This document shows positions 1-5,943 of a DNA stretch of 5,943 bases, piece after piece. The translations under genes and the position numbers were made by a program. The notes under the pieces were generated by a model that made no database searches, was not told the DNA's origin, and saw only the letters and a list, made by a program, of their open reading frames with translations. The DNA is taken from the NCBI GenBank assembly GCA_950075905.1, contig CATMVR010000349.1, positions 1 to 5,943 on the forward strand, in the 5' to 3' direction. The DNA is from an uncultured Persicitalea sp. Lineage in GTDB: Bacteria; Bacteroidota; Bacteroidia; Cytophagales; Spirosomataceae. Position 1 is the stretch's first letter. Each line of letters begins with the position of its first letter.

Positions 1-289
1 CAAAAAATGGAGCCTTCTGGTAAGATTGCGTCAGGGTTTTTAGCAGCTTTTTTCGCCAGGCCAAGTCTGAAGCGACCCCAACCTCGTGGATTAGCCGATT
101 TTGACTGGCATTTTCAAGTGGAATGGTGAACAGATGCGCTTTGCCACCAACCAGTATGTTGTTTCGGTTGACCCACCCCCGATTGATAAAATTGACATCG
201 TCATACAGCACAAACTTATCAACGGCTGCGAGCAGTTGAAAGTAGCCGATATACGGCATGAAATAGGGCTGCATGATGGCTACAGTCAT
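1..289 (-). CDS. wbqC: WbqC-family protein, N-terminal part (runs off the window)
   Basis: The reading frame opens at ATG (287-289 on the plus strand reads cat) and stays open to base 1, giving 96 residues. The N-terminus reads MTVAIMQPYFMPYIGYF, with Q7, P8, Y9, P12 and the GYF at 15-17. It is followed by a YDD at 29-31 and an N-R-G-W-V-N-R-N block at 36-43. This is the hallmark start of the WbqC-like family, which is found widely in polysaccharide gene clusters of Gram-negative bacteria. Family members are usually somewhat over 200 residues, so roughly the last half or more lies outside the window. The exact biochemical role of the family is not firmly known to me. Its place at the end of an operon with a sugar aminotransferase suggests a job in making or modifying an amino sugar (inference). 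It lies 13 bases after the GT-C stop, with no clear ribosome binding site. No signal peptide is visible, so it is likely cytoplasmic. Confidence 0.9.
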   Translation of the reverse strand, partial: MTVAIMQPYFMPYIGYFQLLAAVDKFVLYDDVNFINRGWVNRNNILVGGKAHLFTIPLENASQNRLIHEVGVASDLAWRKKLLKTLTQSYQKAPFF

Positions 290-302
290 TCTTACGATCG
301 GG

Positions 303-2333
303 CTATTTAAGTTTGCGAAGGTAGTAATCCTCGCCTTTTACAATTAGGTCGGTCATCGTGGTGTCGCTGCCCAGTCGAATGTCGCCGGGTTGAGGTTTGA
401 TGACGCTTTTATCAAAAAACAAGTAATCAGCTTCCTGGGGAATTGGTTGCACACCCTGCTCAAAAGGATTTATTGAGATGAGCTTTCGGGTAAGATTTTC
501 ACCATAGAGCGGGTATTCAAAGTCATCATTGATGGTACCCAGGGCTACCGTGGCATCGGCCGGCACGATAGAGTCAAAGCGCTTGTAAGCCGGGTAGGTG
601 TCTGGCCGGGCAAAGGTCTGGTACTTGATTCGTTCTGCCGTGAGTGCAGACTCGTAACCGTAAGCTGGTAGGGGTAGGCACCGGATATTGAGGTACACTG
701 ACATCACGGCCGACACACACGCCAGGGCTACTACGGTACCGACGTAGGACTTCCAGGCCCACCGTCGGGGTTTCAGGATAGAAAGGCGGTGGTTGGAAAA
801 AAGCATCAGCAGGAAAAGAGAACCAAACAGGCCCGTTTCTATAAAGTACCTACCTTTAAAGGGGTCGTAGGGCGCTGAGTAAGAAATGGCCATGAAATGC
901 AACACAATGGCGGCGGACAGATACCAATGCGGTCGCGAACGAAAGACCCGTAGGAAAACTAGTAGTACCAGCGGTAAAATGAGGGCGAAACCGAAAACTC
1001 CCCAGTAGGGGTTGGCATTGTAAAACTCAAACCGCCGCTGAAACGCAAAGGGGACGATGGAAAAGTCCGTTTCTTCGTCCAGCCGCATGTGCAATTTGTC
1101 TTCCAGCTTCACAATGGGCTTGCGGATAATCGTATTCAGATCATATCCCCACTGCGCGTTACGAATGCCGTCAAGGTTAAAAAAATCGTAGCTATACCTG
1201 ACGACATTCCTGCTCCCCTGCTCAAAAAGATTGCGCAGGCTCCCCGCCCTTTCTACGGACTGGTGTTTGAGAGCCGTTGGCGGGCCAATGGGGTGCCCAA
1301 AAACCTGGATATTTCGGATGTACCCCGTGGGAAGCACATACACGCACACCGCCAGCAGAATAGCTATCCCGAGGCGAAGGGTACGGTTGAATGATTCTTT
1401 GAGGGTGGGGGCTATGAACACCGTATACAGCATGATCACAAACACCGAGGGAAGTAATAGCACAAAAGTGATTTTATGCCCCAGTACGATCCCAAAACTC
1501 AGTCCGGCCAGGTAGAGATACTTGTGGTCTCTGGTGTTGTAGTAGGTGTATAGAAAATACAGGAGGCAGCTGAGGTAAGCCGTCAGCACAATATCGGTTT
1601 CGGTTGTGATAGCCTGCATCAGAAAATCCAGGAACAAGCCATACGATAGCGCGCAGAAAAAACTTGCAGAAAGGTTACGGCCTATTCGCTGAGCTATGCC
1701 GAATACGGCTATAAGCGTAATCCAGTACGATGTATGGTGGATCAGCTTGAAGGCATTCTCGATATTTCCCGAAATAAGGTAGCTGTAAATCTGAATGGTA
1801 CAGACGCTTTTTGGGTAAGTGTCCATATTCCAGTTCGTTCCGCCGAAGTGCTCCATGGTACCGCGCTGTATGTACCTGACAACCCGGTTGAGGTGGCCCG
1901 TCATGCTATCCCACTCGTTGGGTACGGTAAAGAGCACCAGAATAAGGTTGGTCACCCCGATGATGGCCAGGGTAGAAAGAAGGAGCGAAAATAGTACTTT
2001 GAGATAGGGCGTCAGTTCCCGAAACCATAGTTTCAGGGTTGCTGATCGGTTACGAATCATCTCCCAGACCGAGAAGTTGTCGGTTGGGCCAATCAGCTTA
2101 GGCCAAAGTAAGAAGTGAAGTCCGAGCGTGACAAAATTGCCTGTTATCCAGGCAAAAGTCTGATCGGTCAGATCCAGGGCCGAAAGCACAAAGCCTGTGG
2201 GAATTACCGAACCCACAAAAAGAATGAATGAGCAGATTAACCATTCGGTCAGCGAGGATTGACTTACGCGTTTGGCTACAAGTCCGACCGATCCAATGAA
2301 TAGCAAAAAGGATATCCAGTATACTATTTCCAT
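303..2333 (-). CDS. Multi-spanning GT-C (family 39-like) membrane glycosyltransferase
   Basis: This is a 676-residue polytopic inner-membrane protein. By eye it has hydrophobic segments near 3-20, 31-51, 60-78, 111-136, 202-215, 222-240, 247-265, 273-285, 288-308, 319-337, 443-463, 470-485, 500-512 and 530-548. A soluble C-terminal tail of about 125 residues follows. After the fourth hydrophobic stretch comes N-E-W-D-S-M-T-G-H-L-N-R at 139-150. This is the first-loop acidic motif of GT-C enzymes, close to the 'WDSMTYHLPR' signature; D142 is the likely catalytic aspartate. An ETD at 245-247 and a GRYF at 494-497 also fit the fold. GT-C enzymes move a sugar or aminosugar from a polyprenyl-phosphate donor on the periplasmic face. 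The acceptor cannot be told from sequence. I chose ATG at 2333, 12 bases after the aminotransferase stop. A TTG at 2342 is in frame and would add three residues, but is less likely. It is not an O-antigen ligase or Wzy as far as I can see, though I cannot exclude it without a fold search. Confidence 0.83.
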   Translation of the reverse strand: MEIVYWISFLLFIGSVGLVAKRVSQSSLTEWLICSFILFVGSVIPTGFVLSALDLTDQTFAWITGNFVTLGLHFLLWPKLIGPTDNFSVWEMIRNRSATLKLWFRELTPYLKVLFSLLLSTLAIIGVTNLILVLFTVPNEWDSMTGHLNRVVRYIQRGTMEHFGGTNWNMDTYPKSVCTIQIYSYLISGNIENAFKLIHHTSYWITLIAVFGIAQRIGRNLSASFFCALSYGLFLDFLMQAITTETDIVLTAYLSCLLYFLYTYYNTRDHKYLYLAGLSFGIVLGHKITFVLLLPSVFVIMLYTVFIAPTLKESFNRTLRLGIAILLAVCVYVLPTGYIRNIQVFGHPIGPPTALKHQSVERAGSLRNLFEQGSRNVVRYSYDFFNLDGIRNAQWGYDLNTIIRKPIVKLEDKLHMRLDEETDFSIVPFAFQRRFEFYNANPYWGVFGFALILPLVLLVFLRVFRSRPHWYLSAAIVLHFMAISYSAPYDPFKGRYFIETGLFGSLFLLMLFSNHRLSILKPRRWAWKSYVGTVVALACVSAVMSVYLNIRCLPLPAYGYESALTAERIKYQTFARPDTYPAYKRFDSIVPADATVALGTINDDFEYPLYGENLTRKLISINPFEQGVQPIPQEADYLFFDKSVIKPQPGDIRLGSDTTMTDLIVKGEDYYLRKLK

Positions 2334-2345
2334 TTCTGGCAATGG

Positions 2346-3422
2346 TCAGAGATTTCTATTGATTAATTGGCTGATAGTTGTGATGTCCTCCGGGCTCAGT
2401 CCCACATACAGCGGTATACAAAGTACGCGTGCTGAAATATCCTCCGAGACCGGGCACTCGTACTTGACGGGCATAAAAGGCAGGGTATTGAGGGAAGGGT
2501 AAAAATACCGACGGGGAATAATCTGATGCTCTACCAAAGCAGCCTGTACCTTACGCATCGCAGCTTCAGACTCGAACACTAACGGATAGTACGCATAATT
2601 GTACTCCATATCGGGGCTTAAGCAGGGTTTTCGTAGCGCATCCCAGTTCAGAAGTCCATCGTATTGGTCAAATATGGCCTTCCTGTTTTTGATAATTTCG
2701 GGTACATGGGGTAGGTTGCAAAGCCCCATGGCGGCATGAAATTCGGAATTTTTGCCGTTGATGCCTGCAAAGAAATACTCCTCGTCACCGCGGTGGCCAA
2801 AGGCGCGCAGCAGGTGAAGCTTTTGATTTAGTTCGGGCAGGTTAGATACTAGCACCCCGCCTTCAACGGTATGAAAAACCTTGGTAGCGTGAAAACTGCA
2901 TGTACTCAGATCTCCGTAAGAAAGTAGCGACCTGCCTTTGTACCGTACCCCAAACCCGTGTGCGGTATCATAAATGACTTTCAAAGAGTGCTTCTTAGCA
3001 ATAGCCTCAATGGCCTCCACGTCACAGGGATTGCCGTATACGTGTGTAGCCATGATGGCCTCGGTATTCTCGGTAATCGAAGCCTCAATCAGCCCTGGAT
3101 TGATATTGAAGGTGTTTGGGTCAACATCCACAAAAACCGGGGTGCAGTTTTCCCAGAGTATGGAGTTGGTGGTAGCACAGTAAGAAAAGGGAGTTGTGAT
3201 GACCTCCTTTTTTATTTCAAGTGCTTTCAGGGCTATTTGCAGCACAATCGTTCCGTTGCTGCAGTAGTATAGGTTATCTACCCCCAGAAATTCTTTAAGT
3301 TGACTTTCAAGGCGTTGTAGTAAAGGTCCGTTATTAGTGAGTTGTACGCTATCCCAAATTTCGTGGATATACTGAATATACTCTTCCCGATCGGGCAGAA
3401 AAGCTTTGGTAACATTAATCAT
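2346..3422 (-). CDS. VioA-like DegT/DnrJ/EryC1/StrS-family PLP-dependent sugar aminotransferase
   Basis: A complete 358-residue type I-fold PLP enzyme of the family that transfers an amino group, usually from glutamate, onto a nucleotide-linked keto-sugar. The visible landmarks are the L-T-N-N-G-P substrate-loop start at 28-33, S-N-G-T at 55-58, T-T-P-F-S-Y at 76-81, Y-D-T-A-H at 151-155 (D152 should contact the PLP ring nitrogen), and S-F-H-A-T-K at 176-181 with K181 as the Schiff-base lysine. H-T-V-E-G-G follows at 184-189 and N-S-E-F-H-A-A at 225-231. H155 and the H-T-V-E-G-G version of the motif, together with the N-terminal V-T-K-A-F-L-P, resemble VioA. VioA makes dTDP-4-amino-4,6-dideoxyglucose from the 4-keto-6-deoxy intermediate. 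The regiochemistry (C3 or C4) and the nucleotide are inferred, not shown. The start ATG overlaps the end of the ATPase gene by 8 bases, so its translation is probably coupled. The protein is cytoplasmic. Confidence 0.93.
   Translation of the reverse strand: MINVTKAFLPDREEYIQYIHEIWDSVQLTNNGPLLQRLESQLKEFLGVDNLYYCSNGTIVLQIALKALEIKKEVITTPFSYCATTNSILWENCTPVFVDVDPNTFNINPGLIEASITENTEAIMATHVYGNPCDVEAIEAIAKKHSLKVIYDTAHGFGVRYKGRSLLSYGDLSTCSFHATKVFHTVEGGVLVSNLPELNQKLHLLRAFGHRGDEEYFFAGINGKNSEFHAAMGLCNLPHVPEIIKNRKAIFDQYDGLLNWDALRKPCLSPDMEYNYAYYPLVFESEAAMRKVQAALVEHQIIPRRYFYPSLNTLPFMPVKYECPVSEDISARVLCIPLYVGLSPEDITTISQLINRNL
3415..3422 (-). other. Eight-base stop/start overlap (translational coupling)
   Basis: On the minus strand ATGATTAA contains both the start codon of the aminotransferase and the TAA stop of the ATPase in another frame. 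A ribosome ending the ATPase is placed directly on the next start. No Shine-Dalgarno-like run precedes this ATG, so coupling is a reasonable way for it to be translated (inference). Confidence 0.75.
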
Positions 3423-4674
3423 TCACAACGAATTCAGTTTGACTCATAGTAAAATTTAGCTTTGGACGAATATATCCAGGCCATTTGCCATACCAGGTGA
3501 CGTTCTCCCGGTAGTCTTCTATGTCGAAGGTAAGGGCTTCTTCCATATTGTAAATGACAGTACTGGTATCCCTGACCACCATGATGGAAATCATATACGA
3601 GCCATCGTTCAGGAAATGGCCGGGTATTTCGAGCACCCCGGAAATGATTCCTCTTGCAAACGGCTTGGATTGTGTACCCACGTTAAAGATGCATTCGCCC
3701 GTGTAGGAGTACAAATGCAGACTGAGATTCAGGTTGGCATCCTCCACCATATTCCAGAACTCAAACTGTACCGCCATGGGTGTTCGCACGTCGATATGAT
3801 ACAGGTTGTCGATGTACTCGGGAATAAGTTTTAAGCTCTTTACCTTGATTTCCTCGTTTCCGGGGGCAGATTCCGGCGAGTCCCACTGTCTTTCGAGTTT
3901 CTTCTGGGACACGCGGCTCAGGTAGGTTGTAACGATATGGGAGGTTTCTCCCTGGTCTACGAGCCGCCCCTTTTCGAAATAAAATGATTTGTTGCAAAGC
4001 GCCTGAATGGCCGTCAGGTTGTGGCTCACAAAAAGCAGGGTACGCCCGCTTTCAGACACATCCCGCATTTTGCCCAGGCATTTTTTCTGAAACTCGGCGT
4101 CACCCACGGCAAGTACTTCGTCGATGATCATGATTTCGGGTTCAAGGTGGGCAGCAATGGCAAAACCCAGTCGGACGTACATCCCCGAAGAGTAGCGTTT
4201 TACGGGAGTATCCAAAAATTTCTCAACTCCGGCAAAATCAACAATAGCGTCAAATGACTTTCTGATTTCTCCCTTATCCATACCCAGAATGGCGCCATTG
4301 AGGAAGATGTTTTCCCGTCCGGTCAACTCAGGGTGAAAACCGGTGCCAACTTCCAGCAGGCTGGCTACCCGGCCATCGATGGAAACCTGACCGGTGGTGG
4401 GATCTGTGATCCGGCTTAGTATCTTAAGCAGAGTAGATTTGCCTGCCCCATTGTGTCCAACGATGCCGATCCGGTCACCCTGACTGATGTTGAAGCTAAC
4501 ATCTTTCAGCGCCCAGAACTCCTCCTTTTCCTTTGAATGGGCTTGCCCGTTTTTGCTAGAAAAGAATTGCTCAAATGTATTGGAAAAAGCATCTCTCAGG
4601 CTTGACGATTTCTTCGTTCCCTGATGATCGATGATATATTTTTTACTGATATTCTCAGCAGATATGACGTGCAT
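3415..4674 (-). CDS. wzt: Polysaccharide ABC transporter ATPase with C-terminal Wzt recognition domain
   Basis: A 419-residue two-domain protein. Residues 1-255 form the nucleotide-binding domain: Walker A G-H-N-G-A-G-K-S-T at 73-81, E-V-G-T-G-F-H-P-E-L-T-G at 108-119 where this subfamily has its Q-loop region, signature Y-S-S-G-M at 161-165, Walker B I-M-I-I-D-E at 181-186 with E186 as catalytic glutamate, and the H-loop histidine H218. The Y-S-S-G-M signature, rather than L-S-G-G-Q, is normal for the Wzt/KpsT/TagH group. The stretch at 20-52 ahead of F-W-A-L-K-D-V-S is the variable linker typical of this group. Residues about 275-415 look like the beta-rich Wzt C-terminal domain, which in characterised O-antigen transporters binds the exported chain or its end group. 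ATP hydrolysis in the cytoplasm drives export through the permease encoded just upstream, 17 bases away. The start at 4674 gives the usual N-terminus (I-S-A-E-N-I-S-K-K-Y). Confidence 0.95.
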   Translation of the reverse strand: MHVISAENISKKYIIDHQGTKKSSSLRDAFSNTFEQFFSSKNGQAHSKEKEEFWALKDVSFNISQGDRIGIVGHNGAGKSTLLKILSRITDPTTGQVSIDGRVASLLEVGTGFHPELTGRENIFLNGAILGMDKGEIRKSFDAIVDFAGVEKFLDTPVKRYSSGMYVRLGFAIAAHLEPEIMIIDEVLAVGDAEFQKKCLGKMRDVSESGRTLLFVSHNLTAIQALCNKSFYFEKGRLVDQGETSHIVTTYLSRVSQKKLERQWDSPESAPGNEEIKVKSLKLIPEYIDNLYHIDVRTPMAVQFEFWNMVEDANLNLSLHLYSYTGECIFNVGTQSKPFARGIISGVLEIPGHFLNDGSYMISIMVVRDTSTVIYNMEEALTFDIEDYRENVTWYGKWPGYIRPKLNFTMSQTEFVVND

Positions 4675-4691
4675 AGGCAGATAATACTATG

Positions 4692-5531
4692 TCAGATGTA
4701 ATCAACAAATGTATTTTCCTTCTTACGAAAGTACATAACAGAAAGCAGCAATGCTAGTACCGAGACAATTAATGTGGAATACAGACTGGCGGGATCAAAA
4801 TAGGCGTTATCTCCCAGCAGGCACCACTTAAAGCCATCAATGATACCCACTGCCGGATTCATGATGTAGTATTTGTAATAGGCAGGCTTTTCTAATAGCA
4901 CCAAACGTGTACTGTACGCAATGGGGCAGAGGTACATCCCAATTTGTACAATAAAGGGGATTAACTGCCCAATGTCTCGAAAGCGTACATTGATTACGGC
5001 AAAAAATAAGCCAAAACCTAAGGAACAAAGAAATGTAAGCAGGATAAAAAACGGCAGAAATACGATGTTGATACTGGGAGGATACTGGTAGTACAAGCCC
5101 AGACCAATGAACAACACCAGCGATATCAGAAAGTCTATAAAACCAACCGAAACAGCACTTAGGGGCATGAGGAGCCTTGGAAAGTATACCTTCGAGACCA
5201 GGTTGGAGTTAAGCACAATGCTGTTGCTGATCTGACTGAACGAGTTGGAAAAAAAGGTCCAGATCGTAAGCCCCCCCAGAATCATCAGGGGGTAGGGGAT
5301 ACCCGGATCGGGCGGTAGCTTGGCAATAAGACTGAAAACCACCGCCATAATCAGCATAGTCATCAGGGGCCGGATTACACTCCACGCGATGCCCAGCAAC
5401 GTTTGCTTGTAGCGAACAGAAATGTCTCTTTTAGACAGAATCCAGAGCAATTGCTTATTCCGCCAAAGGTCTTTCCAATAGTCCTTTTCGGAACCGCCTG
5501 CCTTAATAGTAATTCGATAATGGGAAGCCAT
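4692..5531 (-). CDS. wzm: Polysaccharide ABC-2 type transporter permease
   Basis: A complete 279-residue inner-membrane permease of the Wzm/KpsM/TagG group. The cytoplasmic N-terminus runs to about residue 50 and contains R-D-I-S-V-R-Y-K-Q-T-L-L-G at 35-47, the conserved amphipathic coupling region. About six membrane segments follow, near 54-70, 80-97, 124-146, 157-181, 187-207 and 250-267. Family-typical blocks are L-V-S-K-V-Y-F-P-R-L at 111-120, N-V-R-F-R-D-I at 181-187 and N-P-A-V-G-I-I-D-G-F at 225-234. The short charged tail ends in a D-Y-I. The protein should form the homodimeric channel that passes the lipid-linked polysaccharide across the inner membrane, powered by the Wzt-type ATPase encoded next. 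Length is ordinary for the family. It starts 12 bases after the stop of the Wzz-like gene; the spacer is A-rich with no Shine-Dalgarno sequence. Confidence 0.95.
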   Translation of the reverse strand: MASHYRITIKAGGSEKDYWKDLWRNKQLLWILSKRDISVRYKQTLLGIAWSVIRPLMTMLIMAVVFSLIAKLPPDPGIPYPLMILGGLTIWTFFSNSFSQISNSIVLNSNLVSKVYFPRLLMPLSAVSVGFIDFLISLVLFIGLGLYYQYPPSINIVFLPFFILLTFLCSLGFGLFFAVINVRFRDIGQLIPFIVQIGMYLCPIAYSTRLVLLEKPAYYKYYIMNPAVGIIDGFKWCLLGDNAYFDPASLYSTLIVSVLALLLSVMYFRKKENTFVDYI

Positions 5532-5543
5532 GATTGTATTTTC

Positions 5544-5943
5544 TTAAACTCGGGTATCTTCCATGATGGTAGTATACACGTTTTTAAAATAAATAAAGAC
5601 AAAGGCTAGTACAAGCCCCAAAAGCAGGCCAATCTGAGCCCTCTTCCCTTCATCCACCTGACGATCTACCGGTTCTTTTACCGGCTCTATTATGGTGAAT
5701 AGAGGCGCTTCCCGAACCAGAGAAACTTTCATACTCTCTACATTTCGCATGGCCTCTGCATACAGCTGTGTCACAAACTCCGAACTACGCTGAAGTTTGT
5801 TGACCTGCACTTTTCCGGACGGGTCAATTATACTGGTACTGTAATCCATTTGTCGGGCTAGTCTGCCTTCGGTTTTACCCAAAACCCCTGCCAGTGAATC
5901 GGCCCGGGATTTTAATAAATTCAACGTCCGGCGAGTCTTGGAG
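5544..5943 (-). CDS. Wzz/KpsE-like polysaccharide co-polymerase, C-terminal part (runs off the window)
   Basis: The frame is open to the window edge, so only the last 132 residues are seen; an in-frame TTG at 5924 is merely an internal leucine codon. Residues 1-80 of the visible part are charged and largely helical in look, as in the periplasmic coiled-coil region of Wzz-type proteins. Then comes A-P-L-F-T-I-I-E-P-V-K-E-P-V at 79-92, the proline-rich block that precedes the second membrane segment in this family. The membrane helix spans about 102-119 (A-Q-I-G-L-L-L-G-L-V-L-A-F-V), followed by only about 13 cytoplasmic residues. No tyrosine-kinase domain or tyrosine-rich tail is fused, so this is a PCP-1 or PCP-3 type rather than the Wzc type. 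Such proteins set chain length (Wzz) or couple export to an outer-membrane channel (KpsE). Its position just before wzm/wzt favours the export role (inference). Confidence 0.87.
   Translation of the reverse strand, partial: SKTRRTLNLLKSRADSLAGVLGKTEGRLARQMDYSTSIIDPSGKVQVNKLQRSSEFVTQLYAEAMRNVESMKVSLVREAPLFTIIEPVKEPVDRQVDEGKRAQIGLLLGLVLAFVFIYFKNVYTTIMEDTRV

Larger units (their letters stand above)
1..5943 (-). other. Interior of a single polysaccharide export and biosynthesis operon
   Basis: Six genes lie head to tail on the minus strand with gaps of 12, 17, -8, 12 and 13 bases. None of the gaps can hold a rho-independent terminator, and I see no convincing Bacteroidota-type promoter in them. 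The promoter should therefore lie beyond base 5943, and the transcript should continue below base 1. All starts lack a Shine-Dalgarno sequence. Confidence 0.8.

Noticed and set aside
101..310. Plus-strand open frame of 69 codons
   Set aside because: It lies antisense to the WbqC start, whose minus-strand translation shows clear family motifs; the plus-strand product resembles nothing.
1089..1515. Two overlapping plus-strand open frames (101 and 94 codons)
   Set aside because: Both are antisense to the GT-C gene, overlap each other in different frames and have no recognisable domain.
1734..2007. Plus-strand open frames of 86 and 62 codons
   Set aside because: They are antisense shadows of the GT-C coding region, including the stretch that encodes the W-D-S-M-T motif.
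2958..3272. Plus-strand open frame of 104 codons inside the aminotransferase
   Set aside because: It is an antisense shadow of a well-conserved enzyme, with no family signal of its own.
4675..4691. Possible promoter or terminator in the longest intergenic gap
   Set aside because: Only 17 bases separate the genes. There is no inverted repeat with a T-run and no recognisable promoter.
5375..5609. Open frames on both strands across the junction of the Wzz-like and permease genes
   Set aside because: They are out of frame with two genes that have strong motifs, and they show no domain or start signal.
5544..5924. A short stand-alone gene beginning at TTG 5924
   Set aside because: The frame is open to the window edge, and the product has only the second half of a Wzz-type protein. 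The TTG is an internal leucine codon of a longer gene.
1..5943. Mobile element, CRISPR array, tRNA or other RNA gene, or a large repeat
   Set aside because: Coding sequence fills nearly all of the window. I found no transposase motif, spaced direct repeats, cloverleaf or sharp composition shift by eye.

Overview
The window is a slice of a surface-polysaccharide locus, probably from a member of the Bacteroidota; the Cytophagales (Spirosoma/Dyadobacter-like) are my best guess. The protein set supports this: a Wzz-type chain-length protein, then an ABC-2 permease, a Wzt-type ATPase, a DegT-family aminotransferase, a GT-C membrane glycosyltransferase and a WbqC-family protein. None of the six starts has a recognisable Shine-Dalgarno sequence, and the short upstream spacers are often A-rich, as is usual in Bacteroidota. 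Base composition looks close to even and uniform across the genes by eye. The taxonomic call is an inference, because there is no rRNA or other marker in the window.

All genes are on the minus strand, so transcription runs from high to low coordinates. In that order they are: 5943-5544, the C-terminal 132 residues of a Wzz/KpsE-like polysaccharide co-polymerase (cut by the window edge); 5531-4692, the ABC-2 permease (Wzm); 4674-3415, the ABC ATPase with a C-terminal Wzt domain; 3422-2346, a VioA-like PLP sugar aminotransferase; 2333-303, a multi-spanning GT-C (family 39-like) glycosyltransferase; 289-1, the first 96 residues of a WbqC-family protein (cut by the window edge). The gaps are 12, 17, -8 (overlap), 12 and 13 bases. 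There is no intergenic space for a terminator or a separate promoter, so this is almost certainly the interior of one operon that starts beyond base 5943 and continues below base 1.

Together the genes suggest a polysaccharide assembled in the cytoplasm and exported by the Wzm/Wzt pair. The Wzt C-terminal domain would recognise the finished chain. The aminotransferase would supply an amino-deoxy sugar, plausibly dTDP-4-amino-4,6-dideoxyglucose (viosamine/Qui4N). WbqC may modify that sugar or act nearby in the pathway. The GT-C enzyme would add a sugar from a lipid-linked donor on the periplasmic side. The main oddity is the mix of parts: a chain-length/co-polymerase protein as in capsule export, an ATPase with an O-antigen-type recognition domain, and a periplasmic-type glycosyltransferase. 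I see no mobile element, CRISPR array, RNA gene or clear repeat. No stretch over 300 bases lacks a gene, and I do not see a wholly new system here.
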